The notes: generated from the letters alone by a model not told the origin. A DNA stretch of 8,066 nt from Cyanobacteria bacterium UBA6446 (GCA_002438405.1 DJOE01000007.1:1-8066); one strand, 5' to 3'; counted from the first letter of the stretch, positions 1 to 7,500 are shown. Program-made: numbers and translations.

Positions 1-33
1 CAGAGCTTTTCAATATTTGTTTTATATTTAAAC

Positions 34-69
34 TCAGAAAGAAAGGGTTAGATATACTCTCTAACCCTT
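34..69 (-). terminator. Probable rho-independent terminator of the 850-residue gene
   Basis: Bases 43-52 (AAGGGTTAGA) pair perfectly with 60-69 (TCTAACCCTT), giving a 10-bp stem with a 7-base loop. Read on the minus strand, the stem lies about 30 bases past the stop of the large gene and is followed by a T-rich stretch (TTTCTTTCT). The T-run is interrupted, so termination may be imperfect. Bases 1-33 show nothing I can name. Confidence 0.6.
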
Positions 70-100
70 ATAAATGTTTCACTAACCAAAACATATTCTC

Positions 101-2653
101 CTAAGATTTAATCATTTTTTCAAGTGTTGTTGCTGTTCCTTGGTTATTGATTGTAAAACTTGCACCTGTTTGAGAAAGACTTGGAATTGAAGTTGCCGGA
201 GCATCAGTTTTTTGAGAAGAAGGTGATGCATTTTTTGGAGTTACTTCATAAGATTTGATTGAACGTTTTCCTGTCAAACGTTGCATGAATTTATAATATT
301 TTTTCTTAAATCCGGTTGAATTGTTTTGTCTGGTTTCAATATCTATCAATTCATCTCTCGTGTGAGCTTTGATTGGAGTTCCAACAGATGATCTTGTCAA
401 AATTTCACCCAATGTTGTATCAGCTAATGTTACCCAGCTCATTCCAAAAAGTGATGAGTTGTATTGGTTTCTGAATGTAGAGTTAAACAAGTCAATCAAT
501 AAAGTTTGATAGAACAATCTTGAACCCTCTTGTACAAATCTTTCTTTGAATTTTGTATCTGCACCTTGTTTATCATTACCATTTGATTTCAACATAACCA
601 TATTGTAGTTATCTGTCATCAAGAACCAAATTGTTGCAACTGATGCTGCTGTTTTGGCAAGGTTTGAAAGTTCAGCATTTGATACACTTGAAAGAGAATC
701 AAGGTTGAATGCTTTCAAGAAATTAACTTGTAAGTAATCATGAAATTTTTCTTTATCTAAATTTTTATCTAAAGCTTTTGCACAAATTCTATCAAAACTC
801 TTTGCTAATGCCTCAATATCTTTTGTTTGACCACTCTTTGGTTTAGCTTTTCTAAATACACTCAATAATTTTTCATCAACCATCCAATAAGGAAGAGTAA
901 CCGTATTCCACATAAATTTGAATGGTGCAATCACAAAGTTAACTAATGGTTTGACATTCAAATCAAAATGTTTACCAAAGAAATTAAGAGGAAGAGTTCT
1001 ATCTCTTGAACCTAAATCAATAATTTCTTTACCATTTACGGTTTTCGCAGCTGAATGTCCAACTTTTTCATACATTGTACCAAATCGTTCATCATAACCT
1101 TTCAAGACTTTGATTACAGAATCAAATTTTGTTTTATCAACTTGATAAGGAACAGATGTTAGAGATTTATATAAATCAGTGAACGGTTTATACAAAACTT
1201 TGCTTTCAAATGTTTTAACAGCATTATTTAAATCTAAGTTTTTAATTCCTAGTTTTTCAAATTTTTCAAAATTATTAACTTTCATATTTTCAAAATATTT
1301 CAAAGCTGCATTTTTAATCATTGGCAGATTTTTAAATCCTTTAATTCCGTAACCTGCAGCCAGAATTACAGCAGAAGCTTTCATTACTGTATCAAATGAA
1401 AGTAATGGTTTTTGTTGTTCTTTTGCTTTTTCATCTGCAACTGGTGTTTGTTGAGTATTTCCGGTTGAAGAGATTTCTTTTTTATTAGTTACCTCAGGTT
1501 TAATATTAGCTTCTGGAGCATGATTTTTTTCATTAATTTCTCTTGCTTTTTCCGGAGTCAATCTTGTAATAAATTTACCGTTTGACAAACGAGAAAACAT
1601 TTCTGTAATAAGAACTGTAATACCTGTTGTTAATACAATACCTGCTTTTGATTTGTTGATGAATTTTTGGAATGCGCCCATTGTAATCAATGTTAAATAA
1701 CCGCTTGTCAAAATTCTACTTGTTTCTTGTTTAAATCTTATTTTTCTTTCGTGGTCAGCAGCTTTAGGGTCATCGTCCATCATTCTTGACAAGTTGTAAG
1801 CATCATTCGCCAAGAATAAGGCAGGAGGTAAACCTGAAACTAATCTGTTCAAAGCCCTTTCGTGTTTAGTGTCATAGTTACCTGAACGAGGGTCGAATTG
1901 TTTCAAGAAAGTTTGGAAAAGATTTGATTCCATCTTAGACTCGGCAATTGTTTTTGCTTTTGCCAATTCTTCTTGTGTTAAATCTTTAATATCTTTGCCT
2001 AATTCTTTTGCCAAGTTTTTCTTAGCTTCATCAAGTTTCATATCTTGATAAGTAATCAAACCGGTAAGAGAATTTATTTTTGAATCAATTTTTGAACGTT
2101 GTCTGATATTTTTGAATAAAGGTTTTTGCAATGTTTCTGCAGACCAATTTTTTAACCCCGGAACTTTTCCTAACAATTCAACAGCACCATTTAGCATATC
2201 TCCTGGGAGGATTTTAAACGGGTAAATAATACCGTCCCAAGCTAAGTGAGGAATTGTTTTTTTGCTAATAATAATTTTATCAGGATTATTTGGGTCAATT
2301 GAAATTAAATTATGAGCTCTTGATTTATTTGTTACAGTAATATCGTCAAGAAGTTCTCTTCCCATTTTGCCTAAATAAGTATCTGCAAATTCTAAAAAAT
2401 CAGCTTTGCTATAAGCTTTATCAAGTGGTTTATATAATCCTAAAGAAAGACCTTTAAAACTCAAATCTGAAGAATTTGGATTTAAAGGTCTCTTAATATC
2501 GTGTTTATTATTTTGTGAATAGGAAGCTGATGAGGAGAGAGCTGTACCTGAATTCGGTGACATGTACTCCTGCTTGTATCGTTGCTTGTCTATTCGAAAT
2601 TTTGTTGCATTATTTACTAACATTTCACACACCCGTTTTTCATGTATTTTCAT
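101..2653 (-). CDS. Unrecognised 850-residue protein with hydrophobic segments and an internal duplication
   Basis: I do not recognise this protein. It is basic, has no signal peptide, and carries hydrophobic helices near residues 313-330, 337-353, 423-437, 570-585 and 665-690, so membrane association is plausible. A K/E/P/Q/T-rich linker (about 376-418) separates two halves, and the tail (about 800-850) is rich in S, T, P and Q. The halves look duplicated: residues 299-373 align without gaps to 698-772, sharing AD, RF-x-QE-x-SR, and a later E-(x)3-R-x-S-x-G-(x)2-I pattern. Upstream matches are FLxxDxYN (280-287 and 677-684), FLKxF (249-253 and 645-649) and PFK (145-147 and 577-579). The start is uncertain: ATG at 2653 has no Shine-Dalgarno, while Met11 (2623) and Met31 (2563, preceded by AGGAG only 3 bases away) are alternatives. 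It is transcribed divergently from fixC. Confidence 0.85.
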   Translation of the reverse strand: MKIHEKRVCEMLVNNATKFRIDKQRYKQEYMSPNSGTALSSSASYSQNNKHDIKRPLNPNSSDLSFKGLSLGLYKPLDKAYSKADFLEFADTYLGKMGRELLDDITVTNKSRAHNLISIDPNNPDKIIISKKTIPHLAWDGIIYPFKILPGDMLNGAVELLGKVPGLKNWSAETLQKPLFKNIRQRSKIDSKINSLTGLITYQDMKLDEAKKNLAKELGKDIKDLTQEELAKAKTIAESKMESNLFQTFLKQFDPRSGNYDTKHERALNRLVSGLPPALFLANDAYNLSRMMDDDPKAADHERKIRFKQETSRILTSGYLTLITMGAFQKFINKSKAGIVLTTGITVLITEMFSRLSNGKFITRLTPEKAREINEKNHAPEANIKPEVTNKKEISSTGNTQQTPVADEKAKEQQKPLLSFDTVMKASAVILAAGYGIKGFKNLPMIKNAALKYFENMKVNNFEKFEKLGIKNLDLNNAVKTFESKVLYKPFTDLYKSLTSVPYQVDKTKFDSVIKVLKGYDERFGTMYEKVGHSAAKTVNGKEIIDLGSRDRTLPLNFFGKHFDLNVKPLVNFVIAPFKFMWNTVTLPYWMVDEKLLSVFRKAKPKSGQTKDIEALAKSFDRICAKALDKNLDKEKFHDYLQVNFLKAFNLDSLSSVSNAELSNLAKTAASVATIWFLMTDNYNMVMLKSNGNDKQGADTKFKERFVQEGSRLFYQTLLIDLFNSTFRNQYNSSLFGMSWVTLADTTLGEILTRSSVGTPIKAHTRDELIDIETRQNNSTGFKKKYYKFMQRLTGKRSIKSYEVTPKNASPSSQKTDAPATSIPSLSQTGASFTINNQGTATTLEKMIKS

Positions 2654-2677
2654 TCATACTAAAACAAAACGCAAGGA

Positions 2678-2711
2678 AAATTTGCTAAAATTTTACGTAA
2701 TTTAACAATTT
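2678..2711. promoter_or_regulatory. Imperfect AT-rich dyad upstream of the 850-residue gene
   Basis: An imperfect inverted repeat surrounds the 8-base palindrome TTACGTAA at 2693-2700. The left flank AAATTTGCTAAAATT resembles the reverse complement of the right flank AATTTAACAATTT if small gaps are allowed. It lies 25-58 bases upstream of the first ATG of the minus-strand gene, where an operator could sit. Its composition makes chance similarity quite possible. The rest of the 2654-2826 gap holds the fixC promoter. I could not pick a convincing minus-strand promoter. Confidence 0.2.
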
Positions 2712-2778
2712 GAAACACGATAAAATAATAAAAAATCCTTGAACACTTATATACAACAAAATCCGCCTCTTTGCCTAT

Positions 2779-2807
2779 TTTACAAACCTTAAATTTTAGT
2801 GTATAAT
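2779..2807 (+). promoter_or_regulatory. Sigma-70-type promoter of the fixCX operon
   Basis: TTTACA (2779-2784) and TATAAT (2802-2807) are separated by exactly 17 bases: one mismatch to the -35 consensus and a perfect -10. Transcription should start near 2813-2815, leaving a leader of only 12-15 bases before the fixC ATG. The leader has a weak purine-rich ribosome-binding region (AAGAGAAG), so there is no room for a riboswitch or attenuator. Confidence 0.75.
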
Positions 2808-2826
2808 CAAGGCTAAGAGAAGTTTT

Positions 2827-4125
2827 ATGTTAAAAACAGATAATAAAACAGATGTAATAGTTGTCGGTGCAGGTCCTAGTGGTATAGCCTGTGCAATCAC
2901 GCTTGCTCGTGCAGGGAAAGAGGTTGTACTGATTGAACGTGGACTTTTTGCAGGAAGCAAAAATGTTTTTGGAGGAGCAATTTATACTCAACCTACCAAA
3001 GAAATATTTCCTGATTTTGAAACAGAAGCGCCAATCGAAAGACGCAACATTGAACATAATTTTATGATTTTAGGAGAAAAAGATTCAACAACTATCACGT
3101 ATAGAAAAGACGATAATTCAAGTTATTCAGTAATTCGTGGTAAATTCGACCGCTGGGCTGCAGAACAAGCTAAAAAAGCCGGAGTTATTTTAGTAGAAGA
3201 AACAGTTGTTAGAGAGCTTATCAAAAGTAAGAATAAAATTATTGGTGTTAAAACAGAGCTTGAAGATTATTATTCAGACATAGTTATTTTGGCAGACGGT
3301 GTAAATTCATTACTTGCAAAGCAAATCGGCTTGCGAAAAGAACTTGAAACAAAAGATGTCGCATTAAGTGTTAAAGAAGTTATCAAACTTGATAAAGAAG
3401 TTATCAATCAACGATTTAGGCTTAAAGATGATGAGGGTTCAATCTGTGAATTGTTTGGTGGTCCAATGCTTGGAATTTTAGGTTTGGGCTTTATGTACAC
3501 AAACACAGATTCTGTAACAATCGGAGCCGGAATTACTCTAAACGATTTAGTTGAAAAAAATTACAAACCTTATGAAATTCTTGAAACATTAAAACAACAC
3601 CCGACAATCGCACCATTAATTGAGGGTGGAACATTAAAAGAATATTCAGCACACCTTATTCCAGAGGGCGGATATAAAAAAGTTCCAAAACTTTGTGCAA
3701 ACGGAGTTATGATTGTCGGAGATGCAGGAATGCTAGTAAATAACTTGCATTGGGAGGGAACAAATCTTGCAATGATAAGTGGAAAACTTGCTGCAGAAAC
3801 TGCAATTTTGGCTCTTGATACAGGTGATTATTCAAAAAAAATTCTTTCCAATTATGAAAAAGCATTAAAGAATTCTTTTGTAATGAAAGATTTAAAAACT
3901 TATAAAGATTTGATGGATATTTGCCATTCAAGACAAAAAGCTTTCTTAAATTACTATTTCAAAAAAATTAATGCATTTTTTGAAATGTTTACTTCTGTCA
4001 ACAGTGTTCCGAAACGTGAAAATTATTGGAAATTTATAAAGAGTATTTTTACAGACAGAAAAATTTCAGAACTAATCAAAGATGTTTTGGCAATAATAAA
4101 ACTAATGTGGAGTATTTTGATATGA
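2827..4125 (+). CDS. fixC: FixC-type FAD-dependent ETF:quinone oxidoreductase
   Basis: This is a flavoprotein of the FixC / ETF-quinone oxidoreductase family. Members take electrons from an electron-transfer flavoprotein (FixAB) and pass them to quinone, working with a FixX ferredoxin; FixABCX complexes bifurcate electrons. The N-terminal Rossmann motif VVGAGPSG (residues 12-19) is followed by an acidic end of the second strand (IERG, 36-39). The family's KNVxGG segment is at 45-50, LADGVNS at 155-161 and the second FAD motif VGDAG at 297-301, then an N-(x)5-G-x-NLA stretch. At 432 residues it matches the usual length of about 430. The last 20 residues are hydrophobic/amphipathic and could touch the membrane. 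Its stop overlaps the fixX start (ATGA), indicating translational coupling. fixA and fixB are absent here, so its ETF partner must be elsewhere. Quinone as acceptor is assumed from the family. Confidence 0.93.
   Translation: MLKTDNKTDVIVVGAGPSGIACAITLARAGKEVVLIERGLFAGSKNVFGGAIYTQPTKEIFPDFETEAPIERRNIEHNFMILGEKDSTTITYRKDDNSSYSVIRGKFDRWAAEQAKKAGVILVEETVVRELIKSKNKIIGVKTELEDYYSDIVILADGVNSLLAKQIGLRKELETKDVALSVKEVIKLDKEVINQRFRLKDDEGSICELFGGPMLGILGLGFMYTNTDSVTIGAGITLNDLVEKNYKPYEILETLKQHPTIAPLIEGGTLKEYSAHLIPEGGYKKVPKLCANGVMIVGDAGMLVNNLHWEGTNLAMISGKLAAETAILALDTGDYSKKILSNYEKALKNSFVMKDLKTYKDLMDICHSRQKAFLNYYFKKINAFFEMFTSVNSVPKRENYWKFIKSIFTDRKISELIKDVLAIIKLMWSILI
4109..4112 (+). promoter_or_regulatory. Ribosome-binding site that fixes the fixX start
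   Basis: GGAG lies 9 bases before the ATG at 4122, inside the end of fixC. It supports starting fixX at 4122 rather than at the in-frame ATG at 4026, which would overlap fixC by 100 bases and add a stretch unrelated to FixX. Confidence 0.7.
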
Positions 4126-4397
4126 ATTTAGACAAAAAATTATATACATTAAAATATTCACCAGACACAGAATCCCATTTGAAACCCGACAAAGAACAAT
4201 GCAAGCTTTGTGAAAGTAAGAATTGTACCTATATTTGTCCGGCACAAGTTTATGAATGGAATGAAGAAAAACAAGAAATAATTGTCAACTATGAAAACTG
4301 CCTTGAGTGCGGAGCTTGCAGAATAGCTTGCGAAAGAAAAGCAATTGATTGGAAATACCCAAAAGGCACAAAAGGAGTAACTTTTAAACAAGGATAA
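4122..4397 (+). CDS. fixX: FixX-family ferredoxin-like protein with eight cysteines
   Basis: This 91-residue protein is the iron-sulfur partner of FixC, expected to form the ferredoxin-like domain that relays electrons between the FixC flavin and quinone. It has two complete cysteine sets: C27-x2-C30-x4-C35-x3-C39-P and C60-x2-C63-x2-C66-x3-C70. The CPAxVYEW and CLECGACRIAC segments and the ending WKYPKG-(x)2-GVTF are FixX hallmarks. As I recall, E. coli FixX has lost the first cysteine set and binds a single [4Fe-4S] cluster, so this protein could bind two. The usual proline after the last cysteine is replaced by Glu71. The start at 4122 gives the normal length (about 90-95), a Shine-Dalgarno and a 4-base overlap with fixC. 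Fixing nitrogen is not implied: fixCX occurs in many non-diazotrophs. Confidence 0.92.
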   Translation: MNLDKKLYTLKYSPDTESHLKPDKEQCKLCESKNCTYICPAQVYEWNEEKQEIIVNYENCLECGACRIACERKAIDWKYPKGTKGVTFKQG

Positions 4398-4428
4398 AAT
4401 TATAGTTATATATAAAGGAGAGAAAAAG

Positions 4429-4809
4429 ATGAAAGAAGAATACTCACAACAACACAGACGCTGGTATGACAAAGACCCTGTTTTGTCAGAAGCAGTAAGA
4501 ACTTTGGAAGAAACAGATGATCAAACTCAAATCAGAGTTGCATTAAATTTAATCAAAATTATCATTGAACACAATATTGAAGATGAAAAATTTGAAGCAG
4601 TTGATGATATTATTAATGCAGTAGGTTCAGGTCTAGACGACAACAGACGTGGTCGCTGGTATGATATTGACACAACTTTGAGAACTGCAATGAATATGCT
4701 ACAAAATTGTCCTGAAGATACTCAAAAAGTTATCGCTAAAGAAATGGCAAAAATGGTTGTTGATAAAATTAAAAAAGACGATACCGAAGACGAAGACAAC
4801 GAAGAATAA
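4429..4809 (+). CDS. Unrecognised small acidic protein with two RWYD-type repeats
   Basis: I do not recognise this 126-residue protein. It consists of two copies of one unit, aligned without gaps at an offset of 65: residues 11-47 and 76-112. Both begin RWYD, followed by D-(x)2-L-(x)2-A-(x)3-L, a short acidic turn, TQ, and a hydrophobic-patterned helix ending in E or D. Between them lies a helix-like stretch with VDDIINAVGSGLDD (58-71). The last dozen residues are almost all D, E, N and K. There is no signal peptide, membrane segment, metal-binding cysteine pattern or known catalytic motif; it looks like a soluble all-helical adaptor or binding protein. AAGGAG at 4415-4420, 8 bases before the ATG, is the best ribosome-binding site of the operon. 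It starts 31 bases after fixX with no terminator between, so co-transcription with fixCX is likely. A functional link to FixCX is only inferred. Confidence 0.85.
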   Translation: MKEEYSQQHRRWYDKDPVLSEAVRTLEETDDQTQIRVALNLIKIIIEHNIEDEKFEAVDDIINAVGSGLDDNRRGRWYDIDTTLRTAMNMLQNCPEDTQKVIAKEMAKMVVDKIKKDDTEDEDNEE

Positions 4810-4831
4810 TTTCTAACCAAAATAATTATTG

Positions 4832-4866
4832 AAAAAAGAATGGGCAATTAAAACCCATTCTTTTTT
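4832..4866. terminator. Bidirectional rho-independent terminator between the fixCX operon and gyrB
   Basis: Bases 4832-4844 (AAAAAAGAATGGG) are perfectly complementary to 4854-4866 (CCCATTCTTTTTT), a 13-bp stem with a 9-base loop. Each strand ends its stem in six T residues, so it can stop the plus-strand operon and the convergent gyrB transcript alike. It lies 23 bases after the small-protein stop and 27 bases after the gyrB stop. Confidence 0.92.
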
Positions 4867-4892
4867 GTTGTCTTTACTTTTATAATTGAATA

Positions 4893-7463
4893 CTATGTAT
4901 CAATATTTGTTGCATAAACAGCGTGAGTTTCAATGAAATCTCTTCTTGGTTCAACTTTATCACCCATCAATACATCAAACAATTGGTCACAAAGCATTGC
5001 GTCTTCAATATTAACCTTTAATAATGTTCTTGTTGCAGGATCCATTGTTGTTTCCCACAATTGTTGAGGCATCATTTCACCTAAACCTTTGAAACGTTGG
5101 ATTTGCAACCCTTTTTGACCTCTATCATCAATCAATTTTTGAAGTTTTTCAAATGAATTGATTTCATATTTTTCAGTATCAGTTTCAAGTAACAATCCGT
5201 CAGATTCTTCAATCAAGAAGTCACGAATTTCCGGATATGCAGCTTTCAATTTCTTATACTCAGAACTCTTTATGATATTTTGGTTAAGAATTACATGCTC
5301 TTCCTCATTCAAGTGAAGCATAAATGAATACTTAGCATTTTCAGCATTATATTTAACTTCAACTTTATAATTTTCAGCCTCTGCAATATTGTAATTCTTT
5401 GCGTGATCAATCAAATAGTGATTTAAGTAATCGCAAATTTCATTCATCTTAGATTGATTATCAAAGTCTTCCAAAGTAATATCTGAACGGACTAATCCTC
5501 TCAAAAATACTGCAGGATACAAGTTCAAAATTGGGTTATTATATGAACGATAGAATTCAGACATATTTTTGATAAGTTCTAATAATTCATCGCCAGTTTT
5601 AACATTTTTCTTTTCTTTGTCTGACAAGCTTAAATTCTTAATACCACGTTCTTTAAGCATTTTATCCAATACATGTTCGTTGAATAAATACTCAGAAGAT
5701 TTACCTTGAGTAACTTTGAACAATGGAGGTTGAGCGATATATACATAACCATTTTCAATCAATGGTCTGGCATATCTAAAGAAGAATGTTAACATCAATG
5801 TTCTAATGTGAGCACCATCAACATCAGCATCAGTCATAATGATAATTTTGTGATATCTCAATTTATCAATTTCAACTTCTTCTTCGTTACGGCTAATTTT
5901 AATACCGAAAGCCTGAACCATAGATTGGATTTCATTGTTACCATAAATTCTATCTAGTCTTGCTTTTTCAACATTAAGAATTTTACCTCTCAATGGCAAA
6001 ATTGCTTGGAACATTCTGTTTCTACCTTGTTTTGCAGAACCTCCGGCTGAATCACCCTCAACTAAGAAGATTTCACATTTTTCAGGTTCACGGTTTGAAC
6101 AGTCAGCCAATTTTCCCGGAAGTGTTGAATTTTCAAGAACAGTTTTTCTTCTTGTTAATTCTCTTGCTTTTCTTGCAGCTTCTCTCGCTCTTTGAGCTTG
6201 TAAAGTTTTGTCTAAAATTGTCTTAGCAATTTTAGGATTAAATTCTAACCATTCTTGAAGCTTATCTCTAACAGCATCTTGAACAGCACCCAAAGCCTCT
6301 TGAGAACCTAATTTTTCCTTAGTTTGCCCTTCAAATTCCGGATTAGGAATTTTAACAGAAACAATCGCTGTCAAACCCTCTCTAACATCTTCACCTGAGA
6401 GATTTGAATCAGAATCTTTCAATATATTATTTTTTCTTGCGTAATCGTTTATTACACGAGTGATTGAGTTTCTAAAACCTGTCAAGTGAGTACCACCTGA
6501 ATGAGTGTTGATATTGTTTGCAAAAGATAAAACACTTTCTTGATAAGAATCAGTATATTGCATTGCAACTTCAACTTGCAAATCGCCAACAACTTTATCA
6601 ATATAAATAGGTTTTTCATTAATTACAGTTTTATTTTTATTAAGGAATTCAACGTAACTAGCAATACCACCCTCGTAGTGATAAACTTCAGATTCTTCCG
6701 CATCATGACGATTGAAAATAATTTTCAAACCTTTATTTAAGAATGCCATTTCCCTTAATCTGTTTGCAATTACATCACAATCAATTTCTGTAGTTTCAGT
6801 GAAGATTTCAGGATCAGGCCACCAAGTAGTTTTTGTACCTGTTTTGTCAGTTGGTCTAACTTTTTCAACTGGGGCAAGAGGTTCACCTCTCATATATTCC
6901 TGACGCCATACATAACCGTCACGAGAAACTTCTACAATATATTTTTCTGATAATGCGTTTACAACAGAAGCACCAACACCGTGAAGACCACCTGAGACCT
7001 TATAACCGCCATCACCAAATTTACCACCTGCGTGAAGAACTGTGTGCACAATTTCCAATGCAGATTTTCCACTATCCGCTTTGATATCAACCGGAATGCC
7101 ACGACCGTTATCTTCAACAGTTACACTGTTATCTTTATGAACAGTAACATGAATATCCGTACAAAAACCTGCTAAAGATTCATCAATAGAGTTATCTACA
7201 ATTTCATAAATACAGTGGTGCAAACCTCTTTGAGATGTTGAACCAATATACATTCCGGGTCTTACCCTTACGGCTTCTAACCCCTCCAAAACTCTAATGT
7301 TGCTAGCATCATATTGTTTTGAAGTATGTGTTTCTAACTCTTCATATTGCTTGTTAATCTCTTCATTTTGCTTTTCTATTTGCTCATTCATTTGAGCATT
7401 TTTAGCATCTTCAAGAGCTTCCAAAGCTTTATCATTCATCGTGTCTTGGGTATTATCTGACAT
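4893..7463 (-). CDS. gyrB: DNA gyrase subunit B with N-terminal extension and proteobacterial-type insertion
   Basis: The ATPase subunit of DNA gyrase, which with GyrA introduces negative supercoils. The GHKL ATPase domain shows YEIVDNSIDE (86-95, general-base Glu87 and Mg-binding Asn91), DNGRGIPV (118-125) and GGLHGVGASVVNALS (158-172). The transducer domain has the QTK loop (380-382). The TOPRIM domain has EGDSAGGSAKQGR (469-481, Glu469) and MTDADVDG (543-550, Asp545 and Asp547). A segment of about 170-180 residues (about 590-770) interrupts TOPRIM, as in E. coli GyrB, before IQRFKGLGEMMPQQLWETTMDP. This explains 856 residues against about 640 in short GyrBs. Residues 1-47 are an additional E/Q/N/K-rich, coiled-coil-like extension before YDASNIRVLEGLEAVR, where E. 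coli GyrB essentially begins. ParE is less likely given overall similarity and this insertion. There is no intein. A strong Shine-Dalgarno supports the first ATG. Confidence 0.97.
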   Translation of the reverse strand: MSDNTQDTMNDKALEALEDAKNAQMNEQIEKQNEEINKQYEELETHTSKQYDASNIRVLEGLEAVRVRPGMYIGSTSQRGLHHCIYEIVDNSIDESLAGFCTDIHVTVHKDNSVTVEDNGRGIPVDIKADSGKSALEIVHTVLHAGGKFGDGGYKVSGGLHGVGASVVNALSEKYIVEVSRDGYVWRQEYMRGEPLAPVEKVRPTDKTGTKTTWWPDPEIFTETTEIDCDVIANRLREMAFLNKGLKIIFNRHDAEESEVYHYEGGIASYVEFLNKNKTVINEKPIYIDKVVGDLQVEVAMQYTDSYQESVLSFANNINTHSGGTHLTGFRNSITRVINDYARKNNILKDSDSNLSGEDVREGLTAIVSVKIPNPEFEGQTKEKLGSQEALGAVQDAVRDKLQEWLEFNPKIAKTILDKTLQAQRAREAARKARELTRRKTVLENSTLPGKLADCSNREPEKCEIFLVEGDSAGGSAKQGRNRMFQAILPLRGKILNVEKARLDRIYGNNEIQSMVQAFGIKISRNEEEVEIDKLRYHKIIIMTDADVDGAHIRTLMLTFFFRYARPLIENGYVYIAQPPLFKVTQGKSSEYLFNEHVLDKMLKERGIKNLSLSDKEKKNVKTGDELLELIKNMSEFYRSYNNPILNLYPAVFLRGLVRSDITLEDFDNQSKMNEICDYLNHYLIDHAKNYNIAEAENYKVEVKYNAENAKYSFMLHLNEEEHVILNQNIIKSSEYKKLKAAYPEIRDFLIEESDGLLLETDTEKYEINSFEKLQKLIDDRGQKGLQIQRFKGLGEMMPQQLWETTMDPATRTLLKVNIEDAMLCDQLFDVLMGDKVEPRRDFIETHAVYATNIDT

Positions 7464-7469
7464 GTGCTT

Positions 7470-7476
7470 CTCCCCT
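7470..7476 (-). promoter_or_regulatory. Ribosome-binding site of gyrB
   Basis: Read on the minus strand, AGGGGAG lies 6 bases before the ATG at 7463. It argues that the unusual N-terminal extension is really translated. The later in-frame Met9 and Met25 would still precede the conserved core, but they do not have this signal. Confidence 0.75.
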
Positions 7477-7500
7477 AATCTATCCTTATTATATGGTAAT

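Noticed and set aside
2654..2780. Minus-strand promoter for the 850-residue gene
   Set aside because: Several -10-like hexamers exist (for example TAAAAT at 2690-2695) but none has a reasonable -35 at proper spacing.
2830..3057. 75-codon open frame on the minus strand inside fixC
   Set aside because: Antisense to a clear gene, with unusual composition (F, C, Y rich) and no ribosome-binding support.
3707..3931. 74-codon minus-strand frame inside fixC
   Set aside because: Antisense shadow of a conserved flavoprotein; no family features.
4026..4121. Upstream extension of fixX to an ATG at 4026
   Set aside because: It would overlap fixC by 100 bases, adds 32 residues unlike any FixX, and the ATG at 4122 has a Shine-Dalgarno and the classic ATGA overlap.
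4158..4472. 104-codon minus-strand frame across fixX and the next gene
   Set aside because: Hydrophobic-looking only because it is antisense to Lys/Glu-rich coding; it spans two better supported genes.
5993..6903. Three plus-strand frames (5993-6226, 6540-6740, 6712-6903) within gyrB
   Set aside because: They are antisense to the highly conserved GyrB core and have no recognisable motifs.
4893..7463. Intein in gyrB, or ParE identity
   Set aside because: The motifs run through without an intein splice block; the long segment at 590-770 aligns in place with the known GyrB insertion, favouring GyrB over ParE.
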